Of a DNA stretch of 64,000 nt, positions 1 to 7,905 are shown in pieces. The position numbers and the translations under genes were made by a program. The stretch is taken from positions 98,794 through 162,793 of the forward strand of contig JBOHDX010000054.1 of the NCBI GenBank assembly GCA_050700835.1. The letters run 5' to 3'. Positions within the stretch are counted from its first letter, which is position 1, and the number at the start of each line of letters is the position of its first letter. Under the pieces are notes generated by a model that searched no databases, was not told the origin of the DNA, and saw nothing but the letters and a program-made list of their open reading frames with translations. This stretch comes from JBOHDX01 sp050700835. GTDB lineage: Bacteria; Actinomycetota; Actinomycetes; Propionibacteriales; Nocardioidaceae.

Positions 1-76
1 TCCGGCCTGGGGGAAAGACCTGGACGTCCAGATCGTGCTCGACTCCGGGATGAAGGATCAAGCGACGAGTCGTCAC
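1..76 (-). CDS. RelE/ParE-like toxin, partial (runs off the left edge)
   Basis: A GTG codon at 74-76 overlaps the TGA stop of the antitoxin gene upstream and opens a frame that stays open to the window edge (25 codons). The visible N-terminus, MTTRRLILHPGVEHDLD, resembles the first strand and helix of RelE/ParE-type toxins. In the addiction-module pairs of this type the toxin gene follows the antitoxin gene with a small overlap, as here. No catalytic residues are visible, so the family call rests on context and about 15 residues. The real protein lies to the left of the window. Confidence 0.4.
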   Translation of the reverse strand, partial: MTTRRLILHPGVEHDLDVQVFPPGR

Positions 77-294
77 GCCCAGCGTGATCCGACCTGTGCG
101 CCCAGCTCATCCCAGGGCAGCCCGACCGAGGGGTCGGCCTGGAGCTCATCGGCGCGGGAGCGGATGATGGCCCTCTTCTCGTCGGCCATCTCGACCTCGG
201 ACTGGTCGACGGTGCTCTCGATGAACTCGGCAAGCTCCAGCCGCTCATCGACGCTCATCGCCTCGATAGCGGACTGAAGTGCCGGATCAACCAT
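73..294 (-). CDS. addiction-module antitoxin (Unstab_antitox type)
   Basis: This 73-residue acidic protein has the layout of the putative addiction-module component family (PF09720): a helical N-terminus with SVDERLELAEFIESTV and a C-terminus ending in LPWDELGAQVGSRW, the segment that usually wraps the partner toxin. Such antitoxins neutralise RelE/ParE-type toxins and are degraded when expression stops. It starts at ATG 292-294 with GAGG just upstream. The toxin gene begins in the overlapping GTGA. The pair borders degraded mobile DNA, which is typical for stability modules. I infer that the module is complete in the genome, but only the antitoxin is fully visible. Confidence 0.75.
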   Translation of the reverse strand: MVDPALQSAIEAMSVDERLELAEFIESTVDQSEVEMADEKRAIIRSRADELQADPSVGLPWDELGAQVGSRWA

Positions 295-602
295 GGCCTC
301 AGGTTACTTCCCGAGCCCGACAGGCACGGGTACTCCTGCCCGCGCCCACCCGTGATCCACCTTGATGGAATCAGTGCCCGCAATCCCTCGACGATTCCTA
401 CGCAGCCGAGCCCTCCCGAGTTCTGAGGTAGCGACCTCTCATAGCCGATGAGCGGTCGAGTCCGGTCTAAGCCATCAGAGCCAGGGCTTGATCCAGTTCG
501 GGAGAGATCAGCGCCAGGAATGCCTCCCGATCGAACACCGAGACGATCACGGCCAGAGTCACTTCGGCGATCCCTCGCTGATGTGTTGGACCAAGTGTTC
601 GG
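295..602. other. intergenic stretch with the downstream end of the IS110 element
   Basis: From 295 to 443 I see no gene, hairpin or repeat. At 444-456 lies GCCGATGAGCGGT, which recurs exactly at 2072-2084 and probably marks the left boundary of the IS110 element. From 457 to 602 is the element's short non-coding 3' end after the transposase stop. A 65-codon minus-strand frame at 467-664 overlaps the transposase end but has no start signal or recognisable family, so it is not called. Confidence 0.5.
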
Positions 603-1822
603 TCAGGAGCCAGCGCCAACTCTTCCGGGGTCGCCCCGGTCAAGTAGGCACCCCTTTGTGTCAAGACACCGCCGGGAGCGCCGGTTTAGGCTGGCTGGTG
701 GTGGGTCCGGAAGTGGCTTATCCGAAGAGCCGATGTCCGGGGTCAGGTCGGTCACGCTGGATTGCAGAGCCGTCCCCGAGTGCCCTCCCGGGCCCGCCGC
801 TTCACGTCGTTTCTGGTGCTCGACCATGCGGGCGTAGACGACGTTCGACAGCCGCCGCTTCAACGCACGCATGGACTCCATCGAGGTCTTGCCGGCGGCC
901 TTCTTCCCGTCGAAGTAGGCGCGACCCTCGGTGGCGTTGCGCAGCTGGACCACGGCCATGATGTGCAGCGCCCGGTTGATCCGACGGTTCCCGGCGCGCG
1001 ATAGCCGATGGCGCTTCTGGTCCCGGACGAGGCGTCGAGTGGTGCGGTGCCGTTCCAGGAGGCGAACCGGTCCCGGTCGGCGAACCGGCGGATGTCGCCG
1101 ACGTCGGACAGGAGCCGGGCAGCTCCCGACGGGCCGATGCCGTGCAGGTCCATCAGCGTGGAACCGCGGGCGACAACGAGCGCGTTGAGGTCCTTCTCCG
1201 CGGTCCTGATCTTCTTGTCGATGGCCTCCAGCTCACCGACTAGCTCGACGGCGAGCCGGCGCCTGGTCTTGCCCACGATGTCGCGTGGCTTGATGGTCGC
1301 GATCATGGCGCGCGCCTGGTGGGAGGACAGGAACTGCTTTGCCCCGCCTGGGAAAAGCTCCAGGAGCACGCGGTGCAGCCGGTTGATCGTCTGGGTGCGC
1401 GCCCGGCCGAGCTCGTCGCGGCGGTCGACGAGCATCCCCATCACGACCAGCTCTGGGTCGACGTGGACCTGAACCAGGTTCGGGGTGCGGAGTGCGACCA
1501 TGGCGACCGAGTGCGCGTCGACCGGGTCGGTCTTGCGGCCGTTGCCGGTGGCGAACACTCGGGTCTGCGCGGAGAGCTTCGGCGGCACGTCCACGACGGT
1601 CTCTCCGTCGTGGACCAGCCGGTGTGCGATGTGCTTACCGATGCCGTTGCAGCCCTCGATCGCCCAGACACGGCCCGGGTGCTTCCGGCCGGCAGCGAGC
1701 ATCTCGGCGTAGCCAGCCTTGTCGGTGCCGTACCTGCCCACGGCGAGTACCTGGGCTCGTTCGTCGACGACCTCGATCGTGGCCGAACGCTTGTGCGGGT
1801 CCATCCCGATGATCACGGCCAT
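603..1822 (-). pseudogene. IS110-family transposase, single frameshift
   Basis: Translation starts at ATG 1820-1822 behind a strong GAGGAGG site. The first part (1822 to about 1022, some 267 residues) has the N-terminal RuvC-like DEDD domain: an Asp in VIIGMDPHK, a Glu in WAIEGCNGIGK and paired Asp in GRKTDPVDAH. It continues into the C-terminal Transposase_20 domain through LHGIGPSGAARLL and PLDASSG. A one-base deletion near 1021-1022 then shifts the frame. The remaining C-terminus, with RHRLSRAGNRRINRALHIMA and a GPGGHSGTAL tail, continues in another frame to a stop at 603. Joined, the protein would be about 405 residues, the usual IS110 length. The break falls right after the conserved Ser-Gly, probably the catalytic serine. 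Confidence 0.85.
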
Positions 1823-2071
1823 CGGTACCTCCTCAGTGCTGAACCGGATGGTTGTCAGCAAGGAGGGCACCGCTACTTCGAGCAGAACAAACCCCTTTTG
1901 AGCCTCTCCTCGCGCGGTGTCCGGCGAGACCGCCGGCCATGTGAGAGCCACACCAATGACACCGGTGGGCAGCCGCGATGTGGGAGCGTCTCGCCGGACA
2001 CCTGGACCGAGTCTGGCCGGACGTCGGTCCTGCGTGAAGTCTCTAAGTAGCCGCTGACATGGCGCGGATTC
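1823..2071 (-). ncRNA. candidate IS110 bridge-RNA region
   Basis: This non-coding stretch lies between the transposase start codon and the outer repeat, where IS110-group elements encode their bridge RNA. It contains a perfect 15-bp inverted repeat, GGTGTCCGGCGAGAC at 1916-1930 and GTCTCGCCGGACACC at 1988-2002. The 57 bases between hold smaller complementary segments (CCACACC near 1949 against GGTGGGC near 1964). A long stem with internal loops fits the published bridge-RNA architecture. No donor or target guide could be assigned by eye. The call rests on position and fold potential only. Confidence 0.4.
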
Positions 2072-2083
2072 GCCGATGAGCGG

Positions 2084-2470
2084 TTAGGCCGACGGCCTCG
2101 GGAAGGCGCGCACCTGGCCGGGGTTGGGCAGTTGGGTGGGCATCTCAGCTTTAACCCAGCGTTACTCCAGGCAGTCGATGTAGCCAGCGTCGTCCAGCCT
2201 AAGGAGCAGGAGCCCGATGTCGTTGCCCTCGGCGTCAACTACGGACGGACCGCCCGGAACAGGGTTGGTAACACCGTCAGCGGGAGGGCAATCGCCCGTC
2301 ACACGCAACTGCATCATGGTCACCGGACCACTGATGTACTCCAAGGCTTCGGCTTGCATGAGCAACGGGGGCCGCACCTCGGCCGGGGCGTGCTCAATGA
2401 CGGTCCGAACGAGCGACCGCACGGCTTCGATGGGGGTGGCACCTCTGGCATGCCGAGCACAGTAGACGTC
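2084..2470 (-). pseudogene. decayed gene of unknown function with nonsense codon
   Basis: A minus-strand frame reads like a real protein: ATPIEAVRSLVRTVIEH, then EALEYISGPVTMMQLRV, then SVVDAEGNDIGLLLL and RLDDAGYIDCLE. A TAA at 2162-2164 interrupts it. Past that codon the same frame continues as RWVKAEMPTQLPNPGQVR and ends at TAA 2084-2086. I recall similar actinobacterial proteins that continue through Leu-Glu-Tyr-Ala-Trp at this point, so one substitution turning TAC into TAA explains the break. No start codon is evident. The 5' end meets the integrase remnant near 2471, so the N-terminus is probably lost. Function is unknown. The adjoining IS110 insertion lies directly beyond the stop. 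Confidence 0.5.
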
Positions 2471-2473
2471 TGA

Positions 2474-3325
2474 TTCGACCGCACGCTCATAGCCGCTGTC
2501 AGTGCGATCCCCTGCCGCCTCCTCGTCCTCTTCCTCGCCTACACCGGGGTCCGCATCGGCGAGAAGGCCGCACTCCGCATCAACCGACTCGACCTGACCA
2601 GGCACCGTGCCGCGATCGTCGCCTCCGTGACTCCGGTGCAGGGACATGGCCTGGTGTGGGGCACTCCCAAGACGCATGAGCGGCGTGAGGTCCCCCTTCC
2701 CCTGTTCCTCGTCGCCGAGCTCGCCGACTTCGTTGTCGGCAAGCCTCCTGACGACCTCGTGTTCCCCGGGATCCGCCGCCTCGGTCCGCCGATGCGTGTG
2801 AGTACCTTCCGCAAGTCTTTCGACGACGCAGCCCAAGCGATCGGTGTTCGTGGGCTGCATCCCCACGAGCTCCGGCACACCGCTGCCAGCGTGGCCATCG
2901 CCTCCGGCACCGACGTCAAGGTGGTCCAGCAGATCCTCGGCCACGGCTCGGCCACGATGACCCTCGACACCTACGGTCACCTCTTCGAGGATCGCCTCTA
3001 CGAGGTGGGCAACGCCATGGATGCGGCCCGCACGGCAGCCCAGCGGCGCCGGCCAACGCTCCAGGCGGCCACCGCCGTGAAAGGACGGACGGTACCCGCT
3101 CGGGCGAGCGGTCGGGCCACACCGGTCGGAGCTCAGCCCTTGCGCTTGGCGACTTCCTCCGTCGCCTGCGGCAGCACCTTGTGCAGGTCCCCCACCACAC
3201 CGAAGTCGACCAGCTCGAAGATCGGCGCCTCCTCGTCCTTGTTGACCGCGACAATGGTCTTCGAGGTCTGCATCCCGGCCCGGTGCTGGATTGCGCCGGA
3301 GATGCCGGCCGCGACGTACAGCTGA
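2474..3325 (+). pseudogene. tyrosine recombinase, catalytic domain only
   Basis: The frame opens after a TGA at 2471 and encodes the C-terminal catalytic domain of a phage-type integrase. The catalytic set is complete: Arg in AYTGVRIGE (about 2552), HxLRH in HPHELRHTAAS, the GH pair in QQILGHGSA and the nucleophile in LDTYGHLF. The N-terminal core-binding and arm-binding domains, normally about 170 residues, are missing, and no start codon or ribosome site precedes the domain. The frame has no stop until 3325, so it runs about 190 bases antisense over the 3' end of etfA. The original stop was probably lost. It is most likely the remnant of an integrated element whose other genes are gone. Confidence 0.8.
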
Positions 3326-4089
3326 GGCGAGACGGTCTTGCCGGTCTGGCCGATCTGGTACGAGTGGGGGTACCAGCCGGAGTCAACCGCCGCACGCGAC
3401 GCTCCGACCGCGGCACCGAGGGAGTCGGCGAACGCCTCCACGGCCTCGAAGTCGCCACCGGTCCCCCGACCACCGGACACCACGATGGACGCCTCGGTCA
3501 GCTCGGGACGGCCTGTCTTCTTCCGTGGCTGACGGTCCGTGATCCGCGCGGACTTGGCAGCGTCCGACACGGTCACGTCCACCTTGTCGACGGCCGCGGC
3601 ACCGTCGGCCTTCTCCGGCGTGACGCTGTTGGGCTTGACCGTGATGATGGGGGTGCCCTTGGTGACCTGCGCATCGACCGTGAAGTTGCCGGCGAAGACC
3701 GACTGCCGGGTGGTCACGGCTCCGTCCGCGGCCTGCACGTCGACAGCGTCGGTGAGGACGCCGGACTGGATCTTGATCGCGAGCCGGCCGGCGATCTCCC
3801 TGCCCTCGGCGCTGGACGGGATCAGCACCGCAGCGGGCTGGCTCTTCTCGACCAGCTGGGCGAGCGCCTCCGCCTTCGGCGCAACGAGGTAGTCGGTGAG
3901 GTCCGCAGCGTCGAGTGCGTACACTTTCTCCGCCCCGTAGGCGGCGAGGCTGTCCCGCGCGGCTTCTGCATCGGCCCCGATGAACACGGCCGAGGGCTCA
4001 CCGAGTCGCCGGGCCAGGGTGAGGAGTTCGAAGGTCGTCTTGCGTACTGCTCCGTCGAGGTGGTCGACGAGCACCAAGATCTCGGTCAC
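3133..4089 (-). CDS. etfA: electron transfer flavoprotein alpha subunit
   Basis: EtfA binds FAD and, with EtfB, accepts electrons from acyl-CoA dehydrogenases and passes them to the quinone pool. The 318-residue product has an N-terminal alpha/beta domain (ILVLVDHLDGAVRKTT) and the conserved C-terminal FAD domain, with SYQIGQTGKTVSPQLYVA, GISGAIQHRAGM and a terminal APIFELVDFGVVGDL. I place the start at GTG 4089, where AAGGG lies 9 bases upstream; the in-frame TTG at 4098 would abut that site. It follows etfB after 15 bases, so the two are co-transcribed. The 3' end faces the integrase remnant. The same pair is Rv3029c-Rv3028c in M. tuberculosis. Confidence 0.95.
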   Translation of the reverse strand: MTEILVLVDHLDGAVRKTTFELLTLARRLGEPSAVFIGADAEAARDSLAAYGAEKVYALDAADLTDYLVAPKAEALAQLVEKSQPAAVLIPSSAEGREIAGRLAIKIQSGVLTDAVDVQAADGAVTTRQSVFAGNFTVDAQVTKGTPIITVKPNSVTPEKADGAAAVDKVDVTVSDAAKSARITDRQPRKKTGRPELTEASIVVSGGRGTGGDFEAVEAFADSLGAAVGASRAAVDSGWYPHSYQIGQTGKTVSPQLYVAAGISGAIQHRAGMQTSKTIVAVNKDEEAPIFELVDFGVVGDLHKVLPQATEEVAKRKG

Positions 4090-4104
4090 GGTCTCCAACC
4101 CTTC

Positions 4105-4884
4105 TCAGACGAACTTCTTCTCGGCGAGGAACTCGGCCAGCTTTGCGCCGCCGTCGCCCTCATCGGTCACGATGGTGCCGGCGGTCTTGGGCGGGCGCGC
4201 CTCGCTGGCCAGCACCTTGGTCCAGGCCGCATCCAGCCCGACCTGGCTCGCCTCGACCCCGAGGTCGGACAGGCTCCACGTCTCGACCGGCTTCTTCTTG
4301 GCCGCCATGATCCCCTTGAAGGACGGGTACCGCGGCTCGTTGATCTGATCGGTCACGCTGACCACCAGGGGGATGGTGGCCTCGACCGTCTCGGTCGCAG
4401 TGTCGCCGTCACGGCGGATGGTCACCGTGTCGCCGTCGACGGTGACCTCCGAGGCAAACGTCACCTGCGCGACTCCGAGCCGTTCGGCGAGCATCGCCGG
4501 CACTACGCTCATGCCGCCGTCGGTCGACGCCATGCCGCACAGCACGATGTCGTGGTCGATCTTCTTGATCGCCTCGGCGAGCACCAACGAGGTCGCCACG
4601 GCGTCCGACCCGTGCAGGCCGTCGTCGAGCACGTGCACACCCTTGTGAGAACCCATCTGCAGCGACTTGCGCACGGCCTCGGCGGCCGACTCGGGTCCGA
4701 CCGTCAGGACAGTGACCTCGCCGTCGGCGGCTTCGGTGATCTTCAGCGCCTCCTCCACGGCGTACTCGTCGAGCTCGGAGAGGAGGCCGTCGACGCCGGC
4801 CCGGTCGACCGTGTGGTCGGCATCGTTGAAGGACCGGTCCGCGGTCGCGTCCGGGACGTACTTGACACACACGACGATGTTCAT
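4105..4884 (-). CDS. etfB: electron transfer flavoprotein beta subunit
   Basis: EtfB binds AMP and pairs with EtfA to carry electrons from acyl-CoA oxidation. The 259-residue product starts MNIVVCVKYVPDAT, the standard family N-terminus, and contains the adenine-nucleotide loop region around LCGMASTDGGMS and the signature DQINEPRYPSFKGIMAAKKKP. ATG 4882-4884 is chosen over more upstream codons because family members begin here; GGAGG lies 12 bases upstream. It is the first gene of the etfBA operon and divergent from the methyltransferase at 5082. A 16-bp palindrome at 4994-5009 lies in the shared upstream region and matches one before ccr. Confidence 0.95.
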   Translation of the reverse strand: MNIVVCVKYVPDATADRSFNDADHTVDRAGVDGLLSELDEYAVEEALKITEAADGEVTVLTVGPESAAEAVRKSLQMGSHKGVHVLDDGLHGSDAVATSLVLAEAIKKIDHDIVLCGMASTDGGMSVVPAMLAERLGVAQVTFASEVTVDGDTVTIRRDGDTATETVEATIPLVVSVTDQINEPRYPSFKGIMAAKKKPVETWSLSDLGVEASQVGLDAAWTKVLASEARPPKTAGTIVTDEGDGGAKLAEFLAEKKFV

Positions 4885-4993
4885 GGCCGCGCAGATCCTC
4901 CTCGAGCAACGGGACTGATGCAGCGAAGCCTGCCACGCGTCGTGCTGCAGGCGACCGGCGGTGGTGCCGGCGCGCATCTACGGTCGACCCAAC

Positions 4994-5009
4994 GTTACCC
5001 GCTGGTAAC
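4994..5009. promoter_or_regulatory. palindromic operator candidate upstream of etfBA
   Basis: GTTACCCGCTGGTAAC is an inverted repeat of GTTACC around four central bases, between the divergent etfB and methyltransferase starts and about 110 bases before etfB. A second 16-bp palindrome of the same design lies upstream of ccr at 46598. TetR- and GntR-type regulators of acyl-CoA metabolism commonly bind sites of this kind. The cognate regulator is not in the window. Confidence 0.55.
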
Positions 5010-5081
5010 CGGCGTCGCCAGTCCGCGCCGTCATGGTGTCAGTCACAGCTCGGCGGCACGACGCTTGCGTACTCTGCGCTC

Positions 5082-5813
5082 GTGCCCGAGCCGTCCCCGC
5101 CGACCATGCTCATCACCGGTGAGCGCACCGTCCCCGGGGTCGAACACGAGAACTACTGGTACCACCGGCACTTGGCGGTGTACGAGTACGCGCTGACCCA
5201 CGTGCCGGGGCTCGACGTCCTGGAGGCTGGATCCGGCGAGGGCTACGGCGCCTCGCTTCTGGCCACCGAGGCCCGCTCCCTGGTCGCACTCGACTACGAC
5301 GCCTATGCCACGCAGCACGCGCACCGGGCGTACCCGGGGCTGCCGCTGGTGCGCGGAAACCTCGTGTCGCTGCCATTCGCGCAGGCATGGGCGGACGTCG
5401 TCGTCAGTCTGCAGACGATCGAGCACCTGTGGGACCAGACTCGCTTCGTCACGGAGTGCCTTCGGGTGCTTCGGCCCGGTGGCCTACTCGTGTTGTCGAC
5501 GCCGAACCGTCTGACCTTCCCGGCGGGGAATCTCTACCACACAAGGGAGTTCAGTGCGTCCGACCTCCGCCTGCACGTCGGGCAGCAGGCGCCGGTCACT
5601 TCGCTGCTCGGCCTCCATCATGCCGGCTCGTTGCGGGTGTGGGAGTCGGCGCACGGGTCGCTCGTCGACGCGCAACTGGCCGCGGAGCCGGACCGGTGGG
5701 ATGCACAAGTGCGGTGCCGGGTGTCCGCGGTGACGACCGCGGACTTCCGTCTCCGCGCCGACCACCTGGACGACAGCCTCGATCTGGTGCTGCTCGCCCA
5801 CCGGCCGGCATAA
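5082..5813 (+). CDS. class I SAM-dependent methyltransferase (Rv3030-like)
   Basis: This 243-residue protein has a Rossmann methyltransferase fold: the SAM-binding motif is VLEAGSGEGYG (about residues 46-56), the acidic residue after the second strand is in LVALDYD, and RVLRPGGLLVLSTPN follows. The segment ITGERTVPGVEHENYWYHRH and the near-terminal AVTTADF and DDSLDL match M. tuberculosis Rv3030 closely, as I recall that sequence. Rv3030 is assigned to methylation of methylglucose lipopolysaccharide. Its position beside etfBA and ahead of the Rv3032-like glucosyltransferase repeats the mycobacterial order. The start is GTG 5082. The substrate is inferred from synteny: a glucan or glucosylglycerate sugar. 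Confidence 0.85.
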   Translation: MPEPSPPTMLITGERTVPGVEHENYWYHRHLAVYEYALTHVPGLDVLEAGSGEGYGASLLATEARSLVALDYDAYATQHAHRAYPGLPLVRGNLVSLPFAQAWADVVVSLQTIEHLWDQTRFVTECLRVLRPGGLLVLSTPNRLTFPAGNLYHTREFSASDLRLHVGQQAPVTSLLGLHHAGSLRVWESAHGSLVDAQLAAEPDRWDAQVRCRVSAVTTADFRLRADHLDDSLDLVLLAHRPA

Positions 5814-5845
5814 CCGAGGGTCAGCGAAGAGTCAGCTGCGACGAC

Positions 5846-6529
5846 TCAGCTGCCGGGGCGAATGATCTTGGCGACGATCTTGCCGATGATGAGGTAGACG
5901 ATCGCTGCCAGACCCCAGTTGACGAGGACGTCCTTCTTCAGGTCGCGGATCTCCTTGCCGCCGTGCTTGGTGGTGAAGGTGAAGATGTCGCCGAACGGTC
6001 CCGACACGGACTTGGCGAGGTCATGGATGAAGCGCACGATGTCGTTCTTCTGGTTCGCGTCCAACGCCGTCAACAAGGCGCCGACGGCCAGGACGAGCGC
6101 CAGGACCACGGCAACGGTCCAGACGACCGCTGCGACTCGGACCCGCACCGCGTTGCTGGCTGCCACGGCCGTCCGCAACCCGCGGCGGGACCGGGACGTC
6201 TCGCCGGTGCTTACGCGGCGGTCCGCGGCACCGCGCGGGACTGGGGCGGACTGCTTGACCGCAGGGGCGGGAGTGGCCGGCATCGAGGTGGTCGGCGGGT
6301 CCGTCGACGGCGATGCTGAATCCGGTGAGGCGGGCGACGCTGGAGTCTCCTGGTGCACGACCGGCGCGGGCTTGGGGTCCTGCGATCCCGGTGGCGTGGG
6401 TGGCATGGGTGGCCTGGCGTCCTCGGAGGCGGCGCCGTTGATCGGGGCTCTCATCCTGAACGGGTCGCTGACCCTCGTCTGACCGGCGGCGCGCTCGCCA
6501 CCGGCACTGGTGCCGCTGTCGCTGCTCAC
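5846..6529 (-). CDS. proline-rich two-helix membrane protein, unknown function
   Basis: I do not recognise a family. The 227-residue protein starts at GTG 6529 behind GGAGGGG. Residues 1-125 are low-complexity and rich in Pro, Ala and Ser, probably disordered. A hydrophobic helix follows (about 131-153, VRVAAVVWTVAVVLALVLAV), then an amphipathic stretch with LDANQKNDIVRFIHDLAKSV, then a second helix near the C-terminus (LAAIVYLIIGKIVAKII). It sits convergent to the methyltransferase and divergent from the glucosyltransferase, in the place where mycobacteria carry the GH57 branching enzyme Rv3031. It is not related to that enzyme. A small envelope role is possible but not shown. Confidence 0.8.
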   Translation of the reverse strand: MSSDSGTSAGGERAAGQTRVSDPFRMRAPINGAASEDARPPMPPTPPGSQDPKPAPVVHQETPASPASPDSASPSTDPPTTSMPATPAPAVKQSAPVPRGAADRRVSTGETSRSRRGLRTAVAASNAVRVRVAAVVWTVAVVLALVLAVGALLTALDANQKNDIVRFIHDLAKSVSGPFGDIFTFTTKHGGKEIRDLKKDVLVNWGLAAIVYLIIGKIVAKIIRPGS

Positions 6530-6639
6530 TGTCCCCTCCGCACACCTACGCTGGTCGCCGATCGACGGCCGACCTGCCTGCCCGAGACTCCCGGGGAGCC
6601 CTGCGAGTATCTCGTACCTCGCAGTAACATGGAAGTGTC

Positions 6640-7905
6640 ATGCGCGTGCTCATGCTCTCCTGGGAATATCCCCCGGTCGTCTACGGCGGCCTCGCACGTC
6701 ACGTGCACGGTCTGTCCGCAGCCCTGGCCCGCGCCGGTCACCAGGTCACCGTCCTCACCCAGCACGGCAGCGGCGCGGCGCACGACGTCGTCGAGAACGA
6801 TGTCCGCGTGATCCGCGTCGAGCACGATCCGCCGCTCGTACCCATGGATGACCTCCTTGCTTGGACGCTCGCCCTGGACCACACGATGTCCCGGACCGCG
6901 CTGTCTCTCCTGGATGACCAACGACCGGACGTGGTACATGGTCACGACTGGCTGATCGCGCACGCCGGCGCGACGTTGAAGGAGGCGTGGCGGATCCCTC
7001 TGGTGTCGACCGTGCACGCCACTGAGGCGGGGCGCTACCAGGGCTGGTTGCCCGGTGCGCTGAACCAGGCGATCCACTCCGTGGAGTGGTGGATGACCTA
7101 CCAGGCACGCCGGGTCATCACCTGCAGCGACCACATGCGGTGGGAGGTCACGCGGCTGTTCGAGCTCCCGGCGGACAAGGTCGAGGTGATCCGCAACGGC
7201 GTCGACGCAGCCGCGTGGAGGTCGGATCGCGAGACCGTCGCCGCGGCGAGCCGGCGGTACGCCGGGGAGGGACCGCTGCTGTTGTTCAGCGGCCGGCTCG
7301 AGTACGAGAAGGGCGTCCAGACCGTCCTCACCGCACTCCCCCGCCTGCGCCGTCGGCACCCGGGCCTGCGGCTGCTCGTGGCCGGACGAGGCACCCAGGA
7401 GCAGGCGCTTCGCGCCGAGGCTCGCCGGCTCCGGCTCGGCCGGAGCGTGCAGTTCGTCGGGTGGCTCGACGAGCCGGAGCTCGCGGCGGTGGCGGCGGCC
7501 GCCGACGTGGCGGTGATGCCGTCGCTGTACGAGCCGTTCGGGCTGGTGGCGCTCGAAGCCGCCGCGGCCGGCACCCCCGTCGTGGCGACCGACCGAGGCG
7601 GGCTCGCGGAGGTGGTCGGCGGCCTTGAGACCGGGCTGACCGTGCCGCCGGAGGACCCCGGCGCCCTGGCGTTGGCCATCGACAGGCTGCTCAGCGACGA
7701 CATCCTGGCCCGCCGGATCGGCCGCGAGGCGCGGCGGACGGTTGCGCGGGACTTCTCCTGGGACTCCGTGGCGGAGCGGACCGCGCGTACCTATGTGCGT
7801 GCGGTCCGAGAGGAGGGCGCGCTGCGGGCACGCGGCGTCGTGCCGGTGCAACCCGAGATCCGCTCGCGCGAGGGCAACCTGCTGCGCGACGGACCCGTCA
7901 CCTGA
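6640..7905 (+). CDS. GT4-family alpha-glucosyltransferase (Rv3032-like)
   Basis: This 421-residue GT-B enzyme begins MRVLMLSWEYPPVVYGGL, where the Gly-Gly loop contacts the nucleotide sugar, and has the GT4 donor-site motif YEPFGLVALEAAAAGTPVV near residue 290. The segments AWTLALDHTM and STVHATEAGR match M. tuberculosis Rv3032, an alpha-1,4-glucosyltransferase that elongates methylglucose lipopolysaccharide and contributes to glycogen, better than they match GlgM. ATG 6640 has GGAAG 5 bases upstream. Its 3' end overlaps the convergent acyltransferase by 8 bases. In this window it is the only GlgA/GlgM-like synthase, so it may also serve the glycogen genes further right. Confidence 0.85.
   Translation: MRVLMLSWEYPPVVYGGLARHVHGLSAALARAGHQVTVLTQHGSGAAHDVVENDVRVIRVEHDPPLVPMDDLLAWTLALDHTMSRTALSLLDDQRPDVVHGHDWLIAHAGATLKEAWRIPLVSTVHATEAGRYQGWLPGALNQAIHSVEWWMTYQARRVITCSDHMRWEVTRLFELPADKVEVIRNGVDAAAWRSDRETVAAASRRYAGEGPLLLFSGRLEYEKGVQTVLTALPRLRRRHPGLRLLVAGRGTQEQALRAEARRLRLGRSVQFVGWLDEPELAAVAAAADVAVMPSLYEPFGLVALEAAAAGTPVVATDRGGLAEVVGGLETGLTVPPEDPGALALAIDRLLSDDILARRIGREARRTVARDFSWDSVAERTARTYVRAVREEGALRARGVVPVQPEIRSREGNLLRDGPVT

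Larger units (their letters stand above)
444..2084 (-). mobile_element. IS110-family insertion sequence, inactivated
   Basis: The element of about 1.64 kb is defined by a DEDD transposase reading frame and by the 13-bp direct repeat GCCGATGAGCGGT at 444-456 and 2072-2084. IS110 elements lack conventional terminal inverted repeats and use a bridge RNA encoded next to the transposase. Here 249 bases upstream of the start codon and about 146 bases downstream of the stop are non-coding, a normal layout for the IS110 group. It sits directly after the stop of a decayed minus-strand gene. The transposase is frameshifted, so the copy is probably immobile. The boundaries are an inference from the repeat. 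Confidence 0.7.

Noticed and set aside
467..664. 65-residue minus-strand protein overlapping the transposase end
   Set aside because: It lacks a ribosome site, overlaps the transposase C-terminus in another frame and shows no recognisable family.
3181..5196. A 671-codon plus-strand frame opposite etfA and etfB
   Set aside because: It is a high-GC antisense shadow of two clear core genes and shows no family features.
5814..5845. Terminator between the methyltransferase and the membrane protein
   Set aside because: Only a five-base GAGTC/GACTC pair is present, which is too weak to claim.
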